Part shown: in pieces, positions 25,661 through 35,775 of the stretch
Position numbering within the stretch: position 1 is the first letter of the stretch
Layout: each line of letters begins with the position of its first letter
Assembly: GCA_041601945.1 (NCBI GenBank)
Contig: JBFIHG010000013.1
Span: 1-56,183 of the forward strand
Direction: 5' to 3'
DNA: 56,183 nt
DNA from: JBFJKD01 sp041601945
GTDB taxonomy: Bacteria; Pseudomonadota; Gammaproteobacteria; Pseudomonadales; Porticoccaceae
Translations under genes and position numbers: made by a program
The notes under the pieces: generated by a model
What the model was told of the DNA's origin: nothing
Seen by the model: only the letters and a program-made list of their open reading frames with translations
The model's database searches: none

Positions 25661-27748
25661 ATGCCATGCCATCACCCTAAATGGTTGCCTGCCCTTGCTG
25701 TGCCGATTTTATTCGCTATTGCTTTTCTGCTAGCCAGCCAGCAAAGCCCGGCCAGTGACACCGTTGGCGAAACTCACAAGGAAATTCTTGACCTGGGCCT
25801 AGAGGACCTGCTTGCTATAGAGGTCACCTCTGTATCCAAAAAAATACAGCCCCTCTCCTCATCCCCCGCCGCAATCTATGTCATTACCGAGCGAGATATA
25901 CAGCAATCAGGCGTCACCAGCATTCCAGAAGCGCTGCGTATGGTTCCCGGGCTGCACGTTGCGCGTATCGACAGTAACAAATGGGCTATTACCAGTCGCG
26001 GATTCAACGGACAACTCTCCAACAAATTACTGGTATTAGTCGATGGGAGGGCGGTTTACAGCCCGCTTTTTTCTAAAGTCAATTGGGAAGCCCAGGACAC
26101 GTTACTGGAAGATATCGAACGCATCGAAGTAATCCGGGGTCCTGGCGCCACGCTGTGGGGTACCAATGCGGTCAACGGTGTAATAAACGTTGTCACCAAA
26201 CACAGCGCAGATACGGTTGGCGGTTTGGCTGTGGCGGGTGCGGGAAACCATGAACAGCACCTGGCAGGCCTGCGCTACGGCGGCGCCATTGGCACTAATA
26301 CGCACGTACGCGCGTACATGAAAGACAACCAGCGGGAGGCCTTTGATCAGCGGGAGGGTGGCAGCGCAAATGATGCCTGGACTATACAACGGGGTGGTTT
26401 TCGCATTGACAGCGAGCTAGGAAGCGACAGTTTCACCCTCCAGGGAGATGTCTATCGCGGTACCATCAACCAAACGTTAACACTACCAACATTGACAGCA
26501 CCATTTTACAACGAAACCTTTATTGACCACGCGGACGTTTCCGGATGGAATGTTTTGACCCTCTGGAAGCGTGCAGTTTCTGCCTCATCCGAGTTCGAAT
26601 TGAAGACTTACTACGACCACACCTATCGAGACGAGGCTTATACAGAGGAACGCCGTAATACAGTTGACATTGATTTTCAGCACAGGATTGTACTGAATGA
26701 AAAAAACGATTTTCTATGGGGCCTAGGATACAACAACACCCGCAACCGTCTTTCCCCTTCATTCGTGCTCAGAAATTTACCTGACAAAGACACGATAGAT
26801 ACTTTTACAGGATTTCTGCAAAACGAAATGATGTTGACCGATAAAGTGACTCTGACTTTGGGATCGAAATTGGAACTCCTTGAACACTCAGGACTCCAAA
26901 TTCAGCCCAATTTGAGAGTCATGTGGTCCATCGACGAACAACACAAATTATGGGCGTCTCTATCTCAAGCCATACGCAATCCTAGCGCGGGGGAACACGA
27001 TGGAACCTTGATCGTGTCTGTTATGCCTCCGCATAACCCGGATGCAAATCATTTCCCACCATCAGCTCTCGTCGTAAATGCTGCCTCTAAAAATCATGAA
27101 CCGGAAGAAGTAACCGCCATGGAGATTGGTTACAGAATGATACCGAGCAAAATCTTTTCCTTGGATCTCTCAGCTTTTTACAACGATTACACCAAGTTAC
27201 GCGGATATCATGCAGGTGAAAGCGAGCTGGCGGAAGCACCCAGTGAAGCAATCTTGCATTCTCATGCATACCAAAACCAACACAGCGGCACCACACGCGG
27301 CTACGAAGCCTCGGCGGTGTGGCTACCCAGAGAATGGTGGCGTATGGACTTGTCCTACAGTTACCTTGAATTTGCAGTTGACATCAGCGCCAATGAGGCC
27401 AACGAATTATTTGGCTCACCGCCCAGACACCAATTATCATTGCGCTCAACAACGAAATTAAGCAAGACCGTCGCTCTAAATGTGTGGGGCCGTTATGTCG
27501 ATGATGTGAAGTCGGCCTATGTGGGAGGGCCTGCGCACGGTGAACGATCTTCGCACGATTCTAGCAAGATAGACGCTTACACGACTCTGGATGCGAATAT
27601 AGTTTGGCACCCGACCCGGAGTATCGAAGTCTCACTGGTTGGTCAAAACCTTATCGACAACCGGCACACCGAGTTCGTCGCAGAAGTATTTGTTCCCGAA
27701 ACCGAGATAAAACGAAGTCTGTACGTAAAAGTACAATTGACGTTTTAA
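25661..27748 (+). CDS. TonB-dependent outer-membrane receptor
   Basis: This 695-residue receptor has a signal peptide (ALAVPILFAIAFLLA), then a short N-terminal segment with LGLEDLLAIEVTSVSKK. The plug domain follows: YVITERDIQQSGVTSIPEALRMVPG and the IERIEVIRGPGATLWGTNAVNGVINV core. A beta-barrel ending in an aromatic residue (VQLTF) completes it. I start at the ATG at 25661 after GAGGG because the signal peptide begins there; 65 upstream codons are open but unlike any receptor. It is the first gene of a unit with a YfiR-like protein (22 bp gap) and a hybrid kinase. This arrangement is widespread and suggests ligand sensing or uptake coupled to signalling; the ligand is unknown. Confidence 0.92.
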   Translation: MPCHHPKWLPALAVPILFAIAFLLASQQSPASDTVGETHKEILDLGLEDLLAIEVTSVSKKIQPLSSSPAAIYVITERDIQQSGVTSIPEALRMVPGLHVARIDSNKWAITSRGFNGQLSNKLLVLVDGRAVYSPLFSKVNWEAQDTLLEDIERIEVIRGPGATLWGTNAVNGVINVVTKHSADTVGGLAVAGAGNHEQHLAGLRYGGAIGTNTHVRAYMKDNQREAFDQREGGSANDAWTIQRGGFRIDSELGSDSFTLQGDVYRGTINQTLTLPTLTAPFYNETFIDHADVSGWNVLTLWKRAVSASSEFELKTYYDHTYRDEAYTEERRNTVDIDFQHRIVLNEKNDFLWGLGYNNTRNRLSPSFVLRNLPDKDTIDTFTGFLQNEMMLTDKVTLTLGSKLELLEHSGLQIQPNLRVMWSIDEQHKLWASLSQAIRNPSAGEHDGTLIVSVMPPHNPDANHFPPSALVVNAASKNHEPEEVTAMEIGYRMIPSKIFSLDLSAFYNDYTKLRGYHAGESELAEAPSEAILHSHAYQNQHSGTTRGYEASAVWLPREWWRMDLSYSYLEFAVDISANEANELFGSPPRHQLSLRSTTKLSKTVALNVWGRYVDDVKSAYVGGPAHGERSSHDSSKIDAYTTLDANIVWHPTRSIEVSLVGQNLIDNRHTEFVAEVFVPETEIKRSLYVKVQLTF

Positions 27749-27770
27749 CGATTCGAGCAATCTCACCTCC

Positions 27771-28334
27771 ATGTCAACTCACTGTCATTTTCGGGTAGCC
27801 AAGCGTGGATTTTCCCGAATAAGGTCCGCGTGGCTGGCATACTTGTCACTCTCACTAAACTTTGTTTTTCCCTGTGTCGCGGCTGAAACTGCTGACGAAT
27901 ATCAGATCAAGGCAGCACTCAGCTACAACATCGCGCGCTATATCAGCTGGCCAACGAAAAATGTTGGCAACATCAAGTTTTGCATAGTGGGCAACAACAA
28001 TGTTTTAAACGGATTTAAAGGATTTGAGGAAAAACAGATAAATTCGCGGTCCATAGATGTCCTACTTCTGGATAAGTTTACCAACGCCTCTTCTTGCCAG
28101 ATAATTTTTATCAGCAAAGGAAGCCGCGATTTGCTACCGCGTATTAACGTCGCTATAGGAAATAACCCCGTGCTAACCATTGGCGAAATGCCCGGCTTTA
28201 TTGGATCCGGAGGAATCGTCAATCTACTCCCCAAGGACGGCAAAATAATTCTATACATTAATCAGGGTGCAGCCAAAAAATCCGGTCTTAAAATTAGTTC
28301 AAAACTACTGCGGCTCGCAGAAATTGTTGAATAG
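27771..28334 (+). CDS. YfiR family periplasmic protein (DUF4154)
   Basis: This 187-residue protein has a long signal sequence (LAYLSLSLNFVFPCVAA) and the DUF4154/YfiR pattern: YQIKAALSYNIARYISWP, IKFCIVGNN, the Cys in SSCQIIFIS and GSGGIVNLLPKDGKIILYIN. In the YfiBNR system the periplasmic YfiR binds and inhibits a CHASE8-type diguanylate cyclase, YfiN. Here the next gene starts at once and encodes a histidine kinase with a similar sensor domain, so this protein probably represses that kinase. The two Cys (FCIV and SSC) match positions of the redox-linked pair in the family. Confidence 0.88.
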   Translation: MSTHCHFRVAKRGFSRIRSAWLAYLSLSLNFVFPCVAAETADEYQIKAALSYNIARYISWPTKNVGNIKFCIVGNNNVLNGFKGFEEKQINSRSIDVLLLDKFTNASSCQIIFISKGSRDLLPRINVAIGNNPVLTIGEMPGFIGSGGIVNLLPKDGKIILYINQGAAKKSGLKISSKLLRLAEIVE

Positions 28335-28343
28335 GTGATGATT

Positions 28344-31202
28344 ATGTCCCGCAAAGTATTTATCGCTGACAAACCTGTAAAGGTAAAACTTTTGCTTGCG
28401 ATCGTCACCAGCGGCGCGTTAGGGCTGGCACTTATGCTTTTCGCGCTTACCAACCATGAAAAAGAGAACGCTGCGCAGCGTGTCGCCGAGGAAGTATCGA
28501 CATTAGGAACTATTATCGCGCAAAACAGCGCCGCTGCGCTCGTTTTCAACGATGCAGATGCGGCTCAGGATACGCTCGCCTCGCTGACCGCAGCTCCCAA
28601 TATCATCCACGCAACACTATACGACCTGAAAGGAAACATATTTGCTAGTTACGCCTCACAGCATCAGCTAACTAATGCTGACGCAGCATTTGCAACAGCA
28701 AAAATGGATTTAAAAAAGATCAGTAGGGAGGCATCACAGCCACGGGTAAAGAACGGGAACGTTGAGTTGTTTTTGCCGGTCGTGACTGACGGCGAAATTA
28801 TCGGATCATTGCATTTGATCGACAACCAAAGCGTGTTGGCGAAGAGAATGAGAAAAAATTATACGCTTTTGATGTACGTAACGATTTTTGTGTGCCTCGT
28901 CACCATCACGCTATTCCTGTTGTTAACTTACACGATCTCTTCCCCTTTGCAAAAACTCATTACGGCTATGCAGCACGTAACTGCTCAGAAGGATTACGGC
29001 ATCAGAGTGGAAAAAAAGAACGCGGACGAATTTGGGCAACTGGCGGACTCATTCAACCAGATGCTCGGTGAGATTCAGGCTCGCGACGCACAACTGCTAC
29101 TACACCAAACGCACCTGGAAAAAACCGTAGAGTCGCGCACCGAAGAATTGATCCATAAAAATAATCTCCTGGTTAACCAAACCCACGAAGCCGAGCTGGC
29201 AAAAGACACAGCCGAGAAAGCCAATCGGGCGAAAAGTGAATTTCTGGCACGGATGAGTCACGAAATCCGCACCCCGATGAACGGCGTACTGGGCATGACA
29301 GAGCTACTGCTTGAGACCACCTTGAGCGTGCGCCAGAAGCACTTGACAAACACCATTTTTCGGTCCGGAAAAACCCTGTTGCACCTGATCAGTGAAATTC
29401 TGGATTTTTCAAAAATCGAGGCCGGCAAAGTTGTTCTTGAGGAACGACCATTTAATCTGCGCACACTAATCGAGGAAACTGCCGAAATTATGTCCAGCCG
29501 AGCCCGAAAAAAGGGGCTCGAAGTCAGTGTACTCATGCCCGTAGATCTGCCCGAAGTATTAGTGGGAGATGAACACCGGGTGCGTCAGGTGCTGGTAAAC
29601 CTGGTGGGCAATGCGATTAAATTTACCCACTATGGCACCGTTGGTATTCGCGTCTCCTATGACGAGAGGAGCGTTACCGATATCGGATTACGTATCGAAG
29701 TGCAAGACACTGGGGTTGGCATCAACAACGAACAGAGAGAGCGCATCTTTATGCCCTTCTCCCAGGCGGATGGATCCACCACTCGGTTGTTCGGGGGCAC
29801 CGGTCTGGGACTTGCCATCTGCAAACAACTCGTGGAACTCATGCAGGGCAATATCGGCGTAGATAGCGCTCCCGACAGCGGGTCAACCTTTTGGTTCACG
29901 GTCAAACTGGCCACTTGTACGGATGCGCAAATATCGGACGACTATAAGATAACCGGCAACAAGTCCATACGCGCCCTCATAGTCGACGACAATCCGGTCA
30001 ATCTCGAAGCCCTGAAAGCACAACTGCTCGCCTGGGAGATGACCGCCGATACCGTCGAAAATGGCCCCGCGGGGCTCGCTATACTACGCCAAAACACGGA
30101 GCGTGGTACGCCTTACGATATCGCCTTGCTAGATTTTGAAATGCCAGAAATGAATGGTGTGGAGTTAGCCCGGGCGATTAATGCCGACGACAGAATTCAC
30201 ACCCTCAAACTGATTATGTTAAGTTCAGGCGGACAGGACTCTGACTTAACACAGGATGATATGTCCGGGATTTATCGCTGCCTGGATAAACCGGTACGGC
30301 AATCAGACCTGTATGACTGTGTAGTTTCCGCCCTGGGTGTCACGCGTCGCCATGTAGCTGACCCTGTCGAGCCGAGTCACACACGCCCAAAATTTGCCAG
30401 GGGGGCGCGCATTCTGGTTGCAGAGGACAACGACGTTAATCAGGAAGTGATACGGGACATGCTGGAACTCGCCGGCTGTCAGGTGGATATTGTCGCCAAC
30501 GGCCAGGATGCGGTCAACGCGGTTGCCCAATGCCGCTACGATTTGGTGCTGATGGATTTTCATATGCCGACCATGGACGGCATCGAAGCCACAAGAAATA
30601 TCCGCCAGCACGAACAAACGACACATGTAACCAAGCCGATACCGATTGTCGCGCTGACCGCAGACGTGCAAAAAGAAGTGATAGAACAAAGTAAAAATGC
30701 TGGAATGAATAGTTATCTAAGCAAACCCATCAGCCGTGAAAAACTCGAACAAACGCTGGCCATATGGCTACCATTGGTTGCACCGCAGGGTATTGACTCT
30801 AATGCCACCGAAACTAAGCTGGCTGCCACCGATAACCAACATTCGGTGCTTTCTGGTATCAATTGGCCCGGCTCTCCAGAAGCGTTAACAAAGGCCATAG
30901 GACTGTACCTGAGAGACCTGCCAAAATACCGTGACACGTTGCTCAACGCGATCGCCAACGGAGACGCCAACTCTGTGTATCAGGCTGCCCACACGTTAAA
31001 ATCCAGCAGCGCCTATCTCGGTTTCAGCGAATTAGCTGCTTTATGTACTGCGCTGGAGCGGTGCGGAAAAAGCGCGGATCTGATACCCGCCCAAGGCCTG
31101 CGAAATGCATTTGAAGATGCCTGTGAGCACGCCCGTAAAACCCTCAGCCACGTGCAGCAGCACCCAACAGCCACTAAAAAACTTAACTTCCCCATCCGAT
31201 AA
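28344..31202 (+). CDS. Hybrid sensor histidine kinase: CHASE8-HAMP-HisKA-HATPase-REC-REC-Hpt
   Basis: This 952-residue inner-membrane kinase has TM1 (about 13-35), a periplasmic CHASE8-like domain (TIIAQNSAAALVFNDADAA), TM2 (about 175-196) and HAMP. The phospho-acceptor helix FLARMSHEIRTPMNG is followed by ATPase N and G boxes (NLVGNAIKF, DTGVGI, GGTGLGLAI). Two receivers have intact Asp (LLDFEMPEMNG and LMDFHMPTMDG), and an Hpt domain has AAHTLKSSSAYLG. No DNA-binding or GGDEF output is attached and no partner regulator is adjacent. GTG 28335, ATG 28338 and ATG 28344 are possible starts; AGGTG at 28333-28337 fits 28344. The YfiR gene stop is at 28334, so translation is coupled. Confidence 0.93.
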   Translation: MSRKVFIADKPVKVKLLLAIVTSGALGLALMLFALTNHEKENAAQRVAEEVSTLGTIIAQNSAAALVFNDADAAQDTLASLTAAPNIIHATLYDLKGNIFASYASQHQLTNADAAFATAKMDLKKISREASQPRVKNGNVELFLPVVTDGEIIGSLHLIDNQSVLAKRMRKNYTLLMYVTIFVCLVTITLFLLLTYTISSPLQKLITAMQHVTAQKDYGIRVEKKNADEFGQLADSFNQMLGEIQARDAQLLLHQTHLEKTVESRTEELIHKNNLLVNQTHEAELAKDTAEKANRAKSEFLARMSHEIRTPMNGVLGMTELLLETTLSVRQKHLTNTIFRSGKTLLHLISEILDFSKIEAGKVVLEERPFNLRTLIEETAEIMSSRARKKGLEVSVLMPVDLPEVLVGDEHRVRQVLVNLVGNAIKFTHYGTVGIRVSYDERSVTDIGLRIEVQDTGVGINNEQRERIFMPFSQADGSTTRLFGGTGLGLAICKQLVELMQGNIGVDSAPDSGSTFWFTVKLATCTDAQISDDYKITGNKSIRALIVDDNPVNLEALKAQLLAWEMTADTVENGPAGLAILRQNTERGTPYDIALLDFEMPEMNGVELARAINADDRIHTLKLIMLSSGGQDSDLTQDDMSGIYRCLDKPVRQSDLYDCVVSALGVTRRHVADPVEPSHTRPKFARGARILVAEDNDVNQEVIRDMLELAGCQVDIVANGQDAVNAVAQCRYDLVLMDFHMPTMDGIEATRNIRQHEQTTHVTKPIPIVALTADVQKEVIEQSKNAGMNSYLSKPISREKLEQTLAIWLPLVAPQGIDSNATETKLAATDNQHSVLSGINWPGSPEALTKAIGLYLRDLPKYRDTLLNAIANGDANSVYQAAHTLKSSSAYLGFSELAALCTALERCGKSADLIPAQGLRNAFEDACEHARKTLSHVQQHPTATKKLNFPIR

Positions 31203-31405
31203 ACGTTATTATGCGCTACTAGCCACTACTAGTAGATGGGTCGGGAGTTTCGAGCACGCTGGTCTCACTATCTGGCAAGACAATTCCAACGAGTAATCTG
31301 ACCCTGGCATGCACCTCCCTTGGTCGGTTACCTTACCCTGGTCGCGGTTACAGCCGTCCAACGAGTCACGATTGAGGGATAGCTACTCAAGATGGATACT
31401 CAAGA

Positions 31406-32533
31406 ATGTTAAACATCATTACTGGCCCATTTAAACTTAGCGCACTGCTAGCAAACCTCGGCGGACTGACAGTACTGCTACTGGTGCTATCAGGCTGTAG
31501 CGAAGAGTCCAGTGAAGGCGCGGGCGAGCAGCAACCAGCCGTGCGCGCGACCCGTATCACTGCCTTTGCAGCGCAAACCGCCGATGTAGAAATCACCGAA
31601 CAGTCCGTTGGAGAACTGGAAAGCCTGGTGATTCCTCAAATTGCCGCGGAAGTCGAAGGCCGCATTGCACGCGTACTGGTTGAAATTGGTGATACGGTAA
31701 CTGCTGGTCAGGTGCTCGCCGAACTGGAAATTACCGATTACCGTATTGCGGAACAGGCCGCCCAGGCCGAAGTCGCCCAGCTCGAAGTATTGCGTGCCAA
31801 TCAGCAACGCACCGTGAAGCGTTACCAGGATCTGGCTGAAGCCAAATCCATATCCATAGACCGTCTCGACGAGGTGACCGCGCAGCTGGACGCCCTCGAT
31901 CAACAATTGAAAGGCGCTAAAGCGCGCCTGGCGCAATCCCGTAGAGGTGTTAACAAGACAGCCATTACGTCGCGATTCAATGGCGTGGTGGACCAGGAAC
32001 TAATCAGCCCCGGCGACTTTGTGAAGGTCGGCGCACCACTGTTCCGGGTCGCCAACGTCGATCGTCTGCGCGTGCGCCTGCCGCTGCCGGAAACGCTGGC
32101 GGACCAACTTTCTCGGGGCCTGGAAATTCGCCTGACCTCGCCGTTGAACCCGGACGTCACCATCGCCAGTCAAATTCAGGAAATTCGACCCACTGTGGGC
32201 CTCAATAACCGCGCCATCGACGTGGTGACTCAGATCGACAACCCCGGTAACTGGCGTCCCGGTGGCAGCGTCACGGGGATTATCGTCGTTGGGCGCCGGG
32301 CGGGCGCGATCGTCGTTCCCAGTCAGTCCGTGGTGCTGCGGCCAGCTGGCAATGTGGTCTACGCAATTACCGATAATACCGCTCAGCAAAGGGTGGTCGA
32401 GATTGGTCATCACATGGGTGAGCTGGTGGAAATACGCACGGGTATCTCGGCGGGGGAAATGGTAGCGGTTAATGGCGCCGGCTTCCTGACCGACGGCGCG
32501 CCGGTATCCATCACGGAACCGGTTGCACCATGA
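31406..32533 (+). CDS. RND efflux periplasmic adaptor (membrane fusion) lipoprotein
   Basis: This 375-residue adaptor has a signal sequence with lipobox LSG-Cys (VLSGCSEES), an N-terminal biotinyl-lipoyl half (IPQIAAEVEGRIARVLVEIGDTVTAGQVLAEL), a coiled-coil hairpin (about 115-165) and the second lipoyl half (TAITSRFNGVVDQELISPGDFVKVG). Beta-barrel and membrane-proximal domains follow. It bridges the RND pump to an outer-membrane channel. Its stop overlaps the pump start by 4 bp (ATGA). No outer-membrane factor gene is in the window. A six-codon frame (31392-31412) with GAGGG upstream overlaps the start and may couple translation. Confidence 0.93.
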   Translation: MLNIITGPFKLSALLANLGGLTVLLLVLSGCSEESSEGAGEQQPAVRATRITAFAAQTADVEITEQSVGELESLVIPQIAAEVEGRIARVLVEIGDTVTAGQVLAELEITDYRIAEQAAQAEVAQLEVLRANQQRTVKRYQDLAEAKSISIDRLDEVTAQLDALDQQLKGAKARLAQSRRGVNKTAITSRFNGVVDQELISPGDFVKVGAPLFRVANVDRLRVRLPLPETLADQLSRGLEIRLTSPLNPDVTIASQIQEIRPTVGLNNRAIDVVTQIDNPGNWRPGGSVTGIIVVGRRAGAIVVPSQSVVLRPAGNVVYAITDNTAQQRVVEIGHHMGELVEIRTGISAGEMVAVNGAGFLTDGAPVSITEPVAP

Positions 32534-35500
32534 CCCTGCCATCGCTGTCCATAAACCGTCACGTCCTGACAACCATGTTGTCGGCGGTGCTGGTATTGTT
32601 CGGCATCATTGGTTACCAGCGCATTGGTGTCGACCGCTTTCCCTATATTGAATTCCCCCTGGTGTCCGTTACCACGATTATGCCGGGCGCGAATCCGGAC
32701 GTGGTCGACGCCTCAATCACCAACATTATCGAAAATGCTGTTAACAGCGTACCGGGTATCGAACATATTGAATCGACTTCCACACCGGGTACTTCCAATG
32801 TGGTGGCGACATTCGATCTGGATAAGAATATCGAAGTGGCCTTTAACGAAATGCAGGCCAAGGTCAACCAGGTACTCAGCCAATTACCGGAAGATGCCGA
32901 ACCGCCCATTGTCGCCAAGGTTGAAATCGGCGCTTCGCCGATTATGTGGATTTCATTACAGGGCGATCGCACCCAGCAACAGCTCAACAGCTATGCCATC
33001 AACACCCTGAAAAAAAATCTGGAAACCGTCGATGGCATCGGCAATATACGTATCGGAGGGCGGCGCGAACGCACCATACGCATTAACCTGAAACCCGAAC
33101 GCATGGCCGCCCTGAACGTCAGCGCCAGCGAGGTGGTGGCCGGCATCCGCAACGAGCATTTTATGATGCCCGGGGGATTTCTGGTCGCGGGCTCCAACGA
33201 ACACCTGATAAAACTCGATATGGAATACCACGACCCGCGCGAACTGGCGGATCTGGTGATTGCCCACCGCGACGGGGCGCCGCTGCGGCTGCGTGATATC
33301 GCGGATGTGGAAGACGGTCTCGAAGACGCTCGCGGTTTAGCGCGGTTTAACAGCGAACCCACCGTCGGCCTCGGTCTGATCAAAATAGCCAACGCCAATA
33401 CCGTCGCTATCATCGAAGAGGTCAAGCGACGCCTCGACGAGGAAATTCGACCGCAGTTGCCGCCGGGCATGAAGCTCACTATCTCATCCGATGACTCGCT
33501 ATTTGTAGTCGAGATGGTCGATGCGTTGAAAGAACACCTGATTCTGGGCACGCTGTTGACCGCCCTGGTGGTGTGGATATTCCTGAAAAATATTCGCTCC
33601 ACATTGATTATTGCTACCGCTGTACCCATATCCTTGCTGGGCGCCATTGCGGTCATTTATTTTATGGGTATGACCCTGAACACCATGACCCTGCTGGGGC
33701 TGTTATTGCTGATTGGTGTCGTGGTTGACGATGCGATCGTCGTTCTCGAAAATATTTACCGGCATCGAGAGTCGGTGGATAAGGACCCCATGAGCGCGGC
33801 TATCAATGGCACCGCCGAGGTGGTTTTCCCGGTCCTGGCGGCCACTCTATCGCTGGTCTCCATATTCGTACCGGTAATTTTTCTGGGCGGCGTAATGGGC
33901 CGCTTTTTTGAATCGTTCGCCGTGGTAGTCACCTTTGGTGTGCTCGCCTCCTGGTTCGTCTCCATGACCCTGACGCCCATGCTTTGTTCGCGTTTTTTAC
34001 AGGTGGAAGAACACAAGTCAGGGGTCTATCTGTGGCTGGAACGGGGTTTTCGCGCGGTCGAATCTGGCTATAGCCGACTGCTGGGTCTAATTTTAAACTT
34101 CCGCTGGACGGTCATCGGCATCACCTGGCTTATCGTCGCCGGCTGCTCATTTTTTCTGACGGATATCGGCAAGGAATTTTCGCCCCAACAGGATGAAAGT
34201 CGCTTTCTGGTGATTGTAAAAACCCCCCTGGGGTCTGGTCTGGATTACACCGATGCCCGACTTGCCGAAATTGAAACAATTCTCGCCAGCCACAATGACA
34301 CCATTCAAAGCTATTTTACCGCCGTGGGTATCGGTACCCGGCAAATTAACGAGGCGATCGGCTTTGTACGCATGGTGCCGCGGGAAGATCGTAACCAAAG
34401 CCAACAGGAGTTACTGGCCGTGCTGGGACAGGAATTTGCCGCACTCCCGGGGGTTCGCGCATTTCCTGCACCCGTACCCGTAGTCGGGGGCATGCGCGGA
34501 GAACCGTTACAATTTGTGGTTACCGGCCCCAATCTGGACGAGGTTGCCCGTTATTCCCACGAACTCCACACGCGGCTCAGCGCGGACCCAGGGTTAGGTC
34601 GTGTTGATCTGGATCTGAATCTGGACTTACCCCAATACCAGCTAGAAGTGGACGCCGTGCGCGCCGCCGATCTGGGTTTTACTACCCGGGAGGTTGCCAA
34701 CGCAATTAACATCATGATCGGTGGCGCGGATGTCGCCAAATATAATGACGACCCCGGTGACGGGGAGCGTTACGACGTGCGCGTTAAAGCAGCCGACGGC
34801 TCTTTTACGTCCGGAGATGACCTCAAAAAGATTTACCTGCGCCACCGGGACGGAGCCATGGTCAGGGCCGATACCGTAGCGTCTTTCCGCGAAATACTCG
34901 GTCCGGCATCTATCGCGCGCTTTGATCTGCGTTACTCTGCCGCGTTCTACGCATCGCCCGTCATACCGCTGGGAGACGCCGTAAAACAAGTACAAACGTT
35001 GGCCAGGGAAATTATGCCGATCGGTTACGATGTTAAATTCAAAGGGGAATCCGAAGAGTTTGGCAAAACCATGGACAATATTATATTTGCCTTTAGTTTG
35101 GCCTCAGTGCTGTTGTACATGGTGCTGGCCAGCCAGTTTAATTCCTTTCTACAGCCCCTGATTATTATGGTGGCGCAACCGCTGGCCATGATCGGGGGTA
35201 TTACTGCCCTGTGGCTGACGGGACACACCCTCAACGTGTACTCCATGATCGGACTGGTGCTGCTGGTGGGCCTGGTGGCTAAAAATTCCATTTTACTGGT
35301 GGATATCACCAACCAGCATCGACGGCAAGGCAGAACTATCCACCAGGCGTTGCGCGAGGCGTGTCCAATCCGCCTGCGACCGGTGTTGATGACCTCTTTT
35401 ACGGTGATTCTCGCCATGCTGCCCGCTGGACTGGGACTCGGTGCTGGCGCCGAAACCAATGGACCGCTGGCGGTGGCTGTTATTGGCGGCATGATTTCCT

Positions 35501-35592
35501 CGACGCTGCTAACCCTGGTGGTTGTGCCGCCGGTGTATTCTTTACTGGAAGGTTTTGTTGAATCGCGAAACGCGCGAAAAGCCGTTTTGTAA
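32530..35592 (+). CDS. RND family efflux transporter permease, HAE1-like
   Basis: This 1020-residue inner-membrane pump has the RND layout of 12 helices and two large periplasmic loops. The proton-relay segment GVVVDDAIVVLENIYRHRE in helix 4 carries the Asp-Asp pair typical of hydrophobe/amphiphile exporters rather than metal pumps. MLCSRF and the late LVGLVAKNSILLVD (helix 10, Lys) match the family. It begins with ATG overlapping the adaptor stop (ATGA). It exports small amphiphilic molecules in exchange for protons; the substrate is unknown. Confidence 0.95.
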   Translation: MTLPSLSINRHVLTTMLSAVLVLFGIIGYQRIGVDRFPYIEFPLVSVTTIMPGANPDVVDASITNIIENAVNSVPGIEHIESTSTPGTSNVVATFDLDKNIEVAFNEMQAKVNQVLSQLPEDAEPPIVAKVEIGASPIMWISLQGDRTQQQLNSYAINTLKKNLETVDGIGNIRIGGRRERTIRINLKPERMAALNVSASEVVAGIRNEHFMMPGGFLVAGSNEHLIKLDMEYHDPRELADLVIAHRDGAPLRLRDIADVEDGLEDARGLARFNSEPTVGLGLIKIANANTVAIIEEVKRRLDEEIRPQLPPGMKLTISSDDSLFVVEMVDALKEHLILGTLLTALVVWIFLKNIRSTLIIATAVPISLLGAIAVIYFMGMTLNTMTLLGLLLLIGVVVDDAIVVLENIYRHRESVDKDPMSAAINGTAEVVFPVLAATLSLVSIFVPVIFLGGVMGRFFESFAVVVTFGVLASWFVSMTLTPMLCSRFLQVEEHKSGVYLWLERGFRAVESGYSRLLGLILNFRWTVIGITWLIVAGCSFFLTDIGKEFSPQQDESRFLVIVKTPLGSGLDYTDARLAEIETILASHNDTIQSYFTAVGIGTRQINEAIGFVRMVPREDRNQSQQELLAVLGQEFAALPGVRAFPAPVPVVGGMRGEPLQFVVTGPNLDEVARYSHELHTRLSADPGLGRVDLDLNLDLPQYQLEVDAVRAADLGFTTREVANAINIMIGGADVAKYNDDPGDGERYDVRVKAADGSFTSGDDLKKIYLRHRDGAMVRADTVASFREILGPASIARFDLRYSAAFYASPVIPLGDAVKQVQTLAREIMPIGYDVKFKGESEEFGKTMDNIIFAFSLASVLLYMVLASQFNSFLQPLIIMVAQPLAMIGGITALWLTGHTLNVYSMIGLVLLVGLVAKNSILLVDITNQHRRQGRTIHQALREACPIRLRPVLMTSFTVILAMLPAGLGLGAGAETNGPLAVAVIGGMISSTLLTLVVVPPVYSLLEGFVESRNARKAVL

Positions 35593-35775
35593 CCGGAAAT
35601 CCTCCTGATTTTTATACCCCGTTCACTGTGCCGGCAATTTAGACCACAAGCATTAGCCGCGCCAGCAATCGGCTTGAACGAAAAAGACCGGACTGAGTCT
35701 GACAAACGGCCAAATCGACTAACAAAATATTTTGCCTGCCGATTACAATTTGGCAACGACACAACGGAGAGAACC

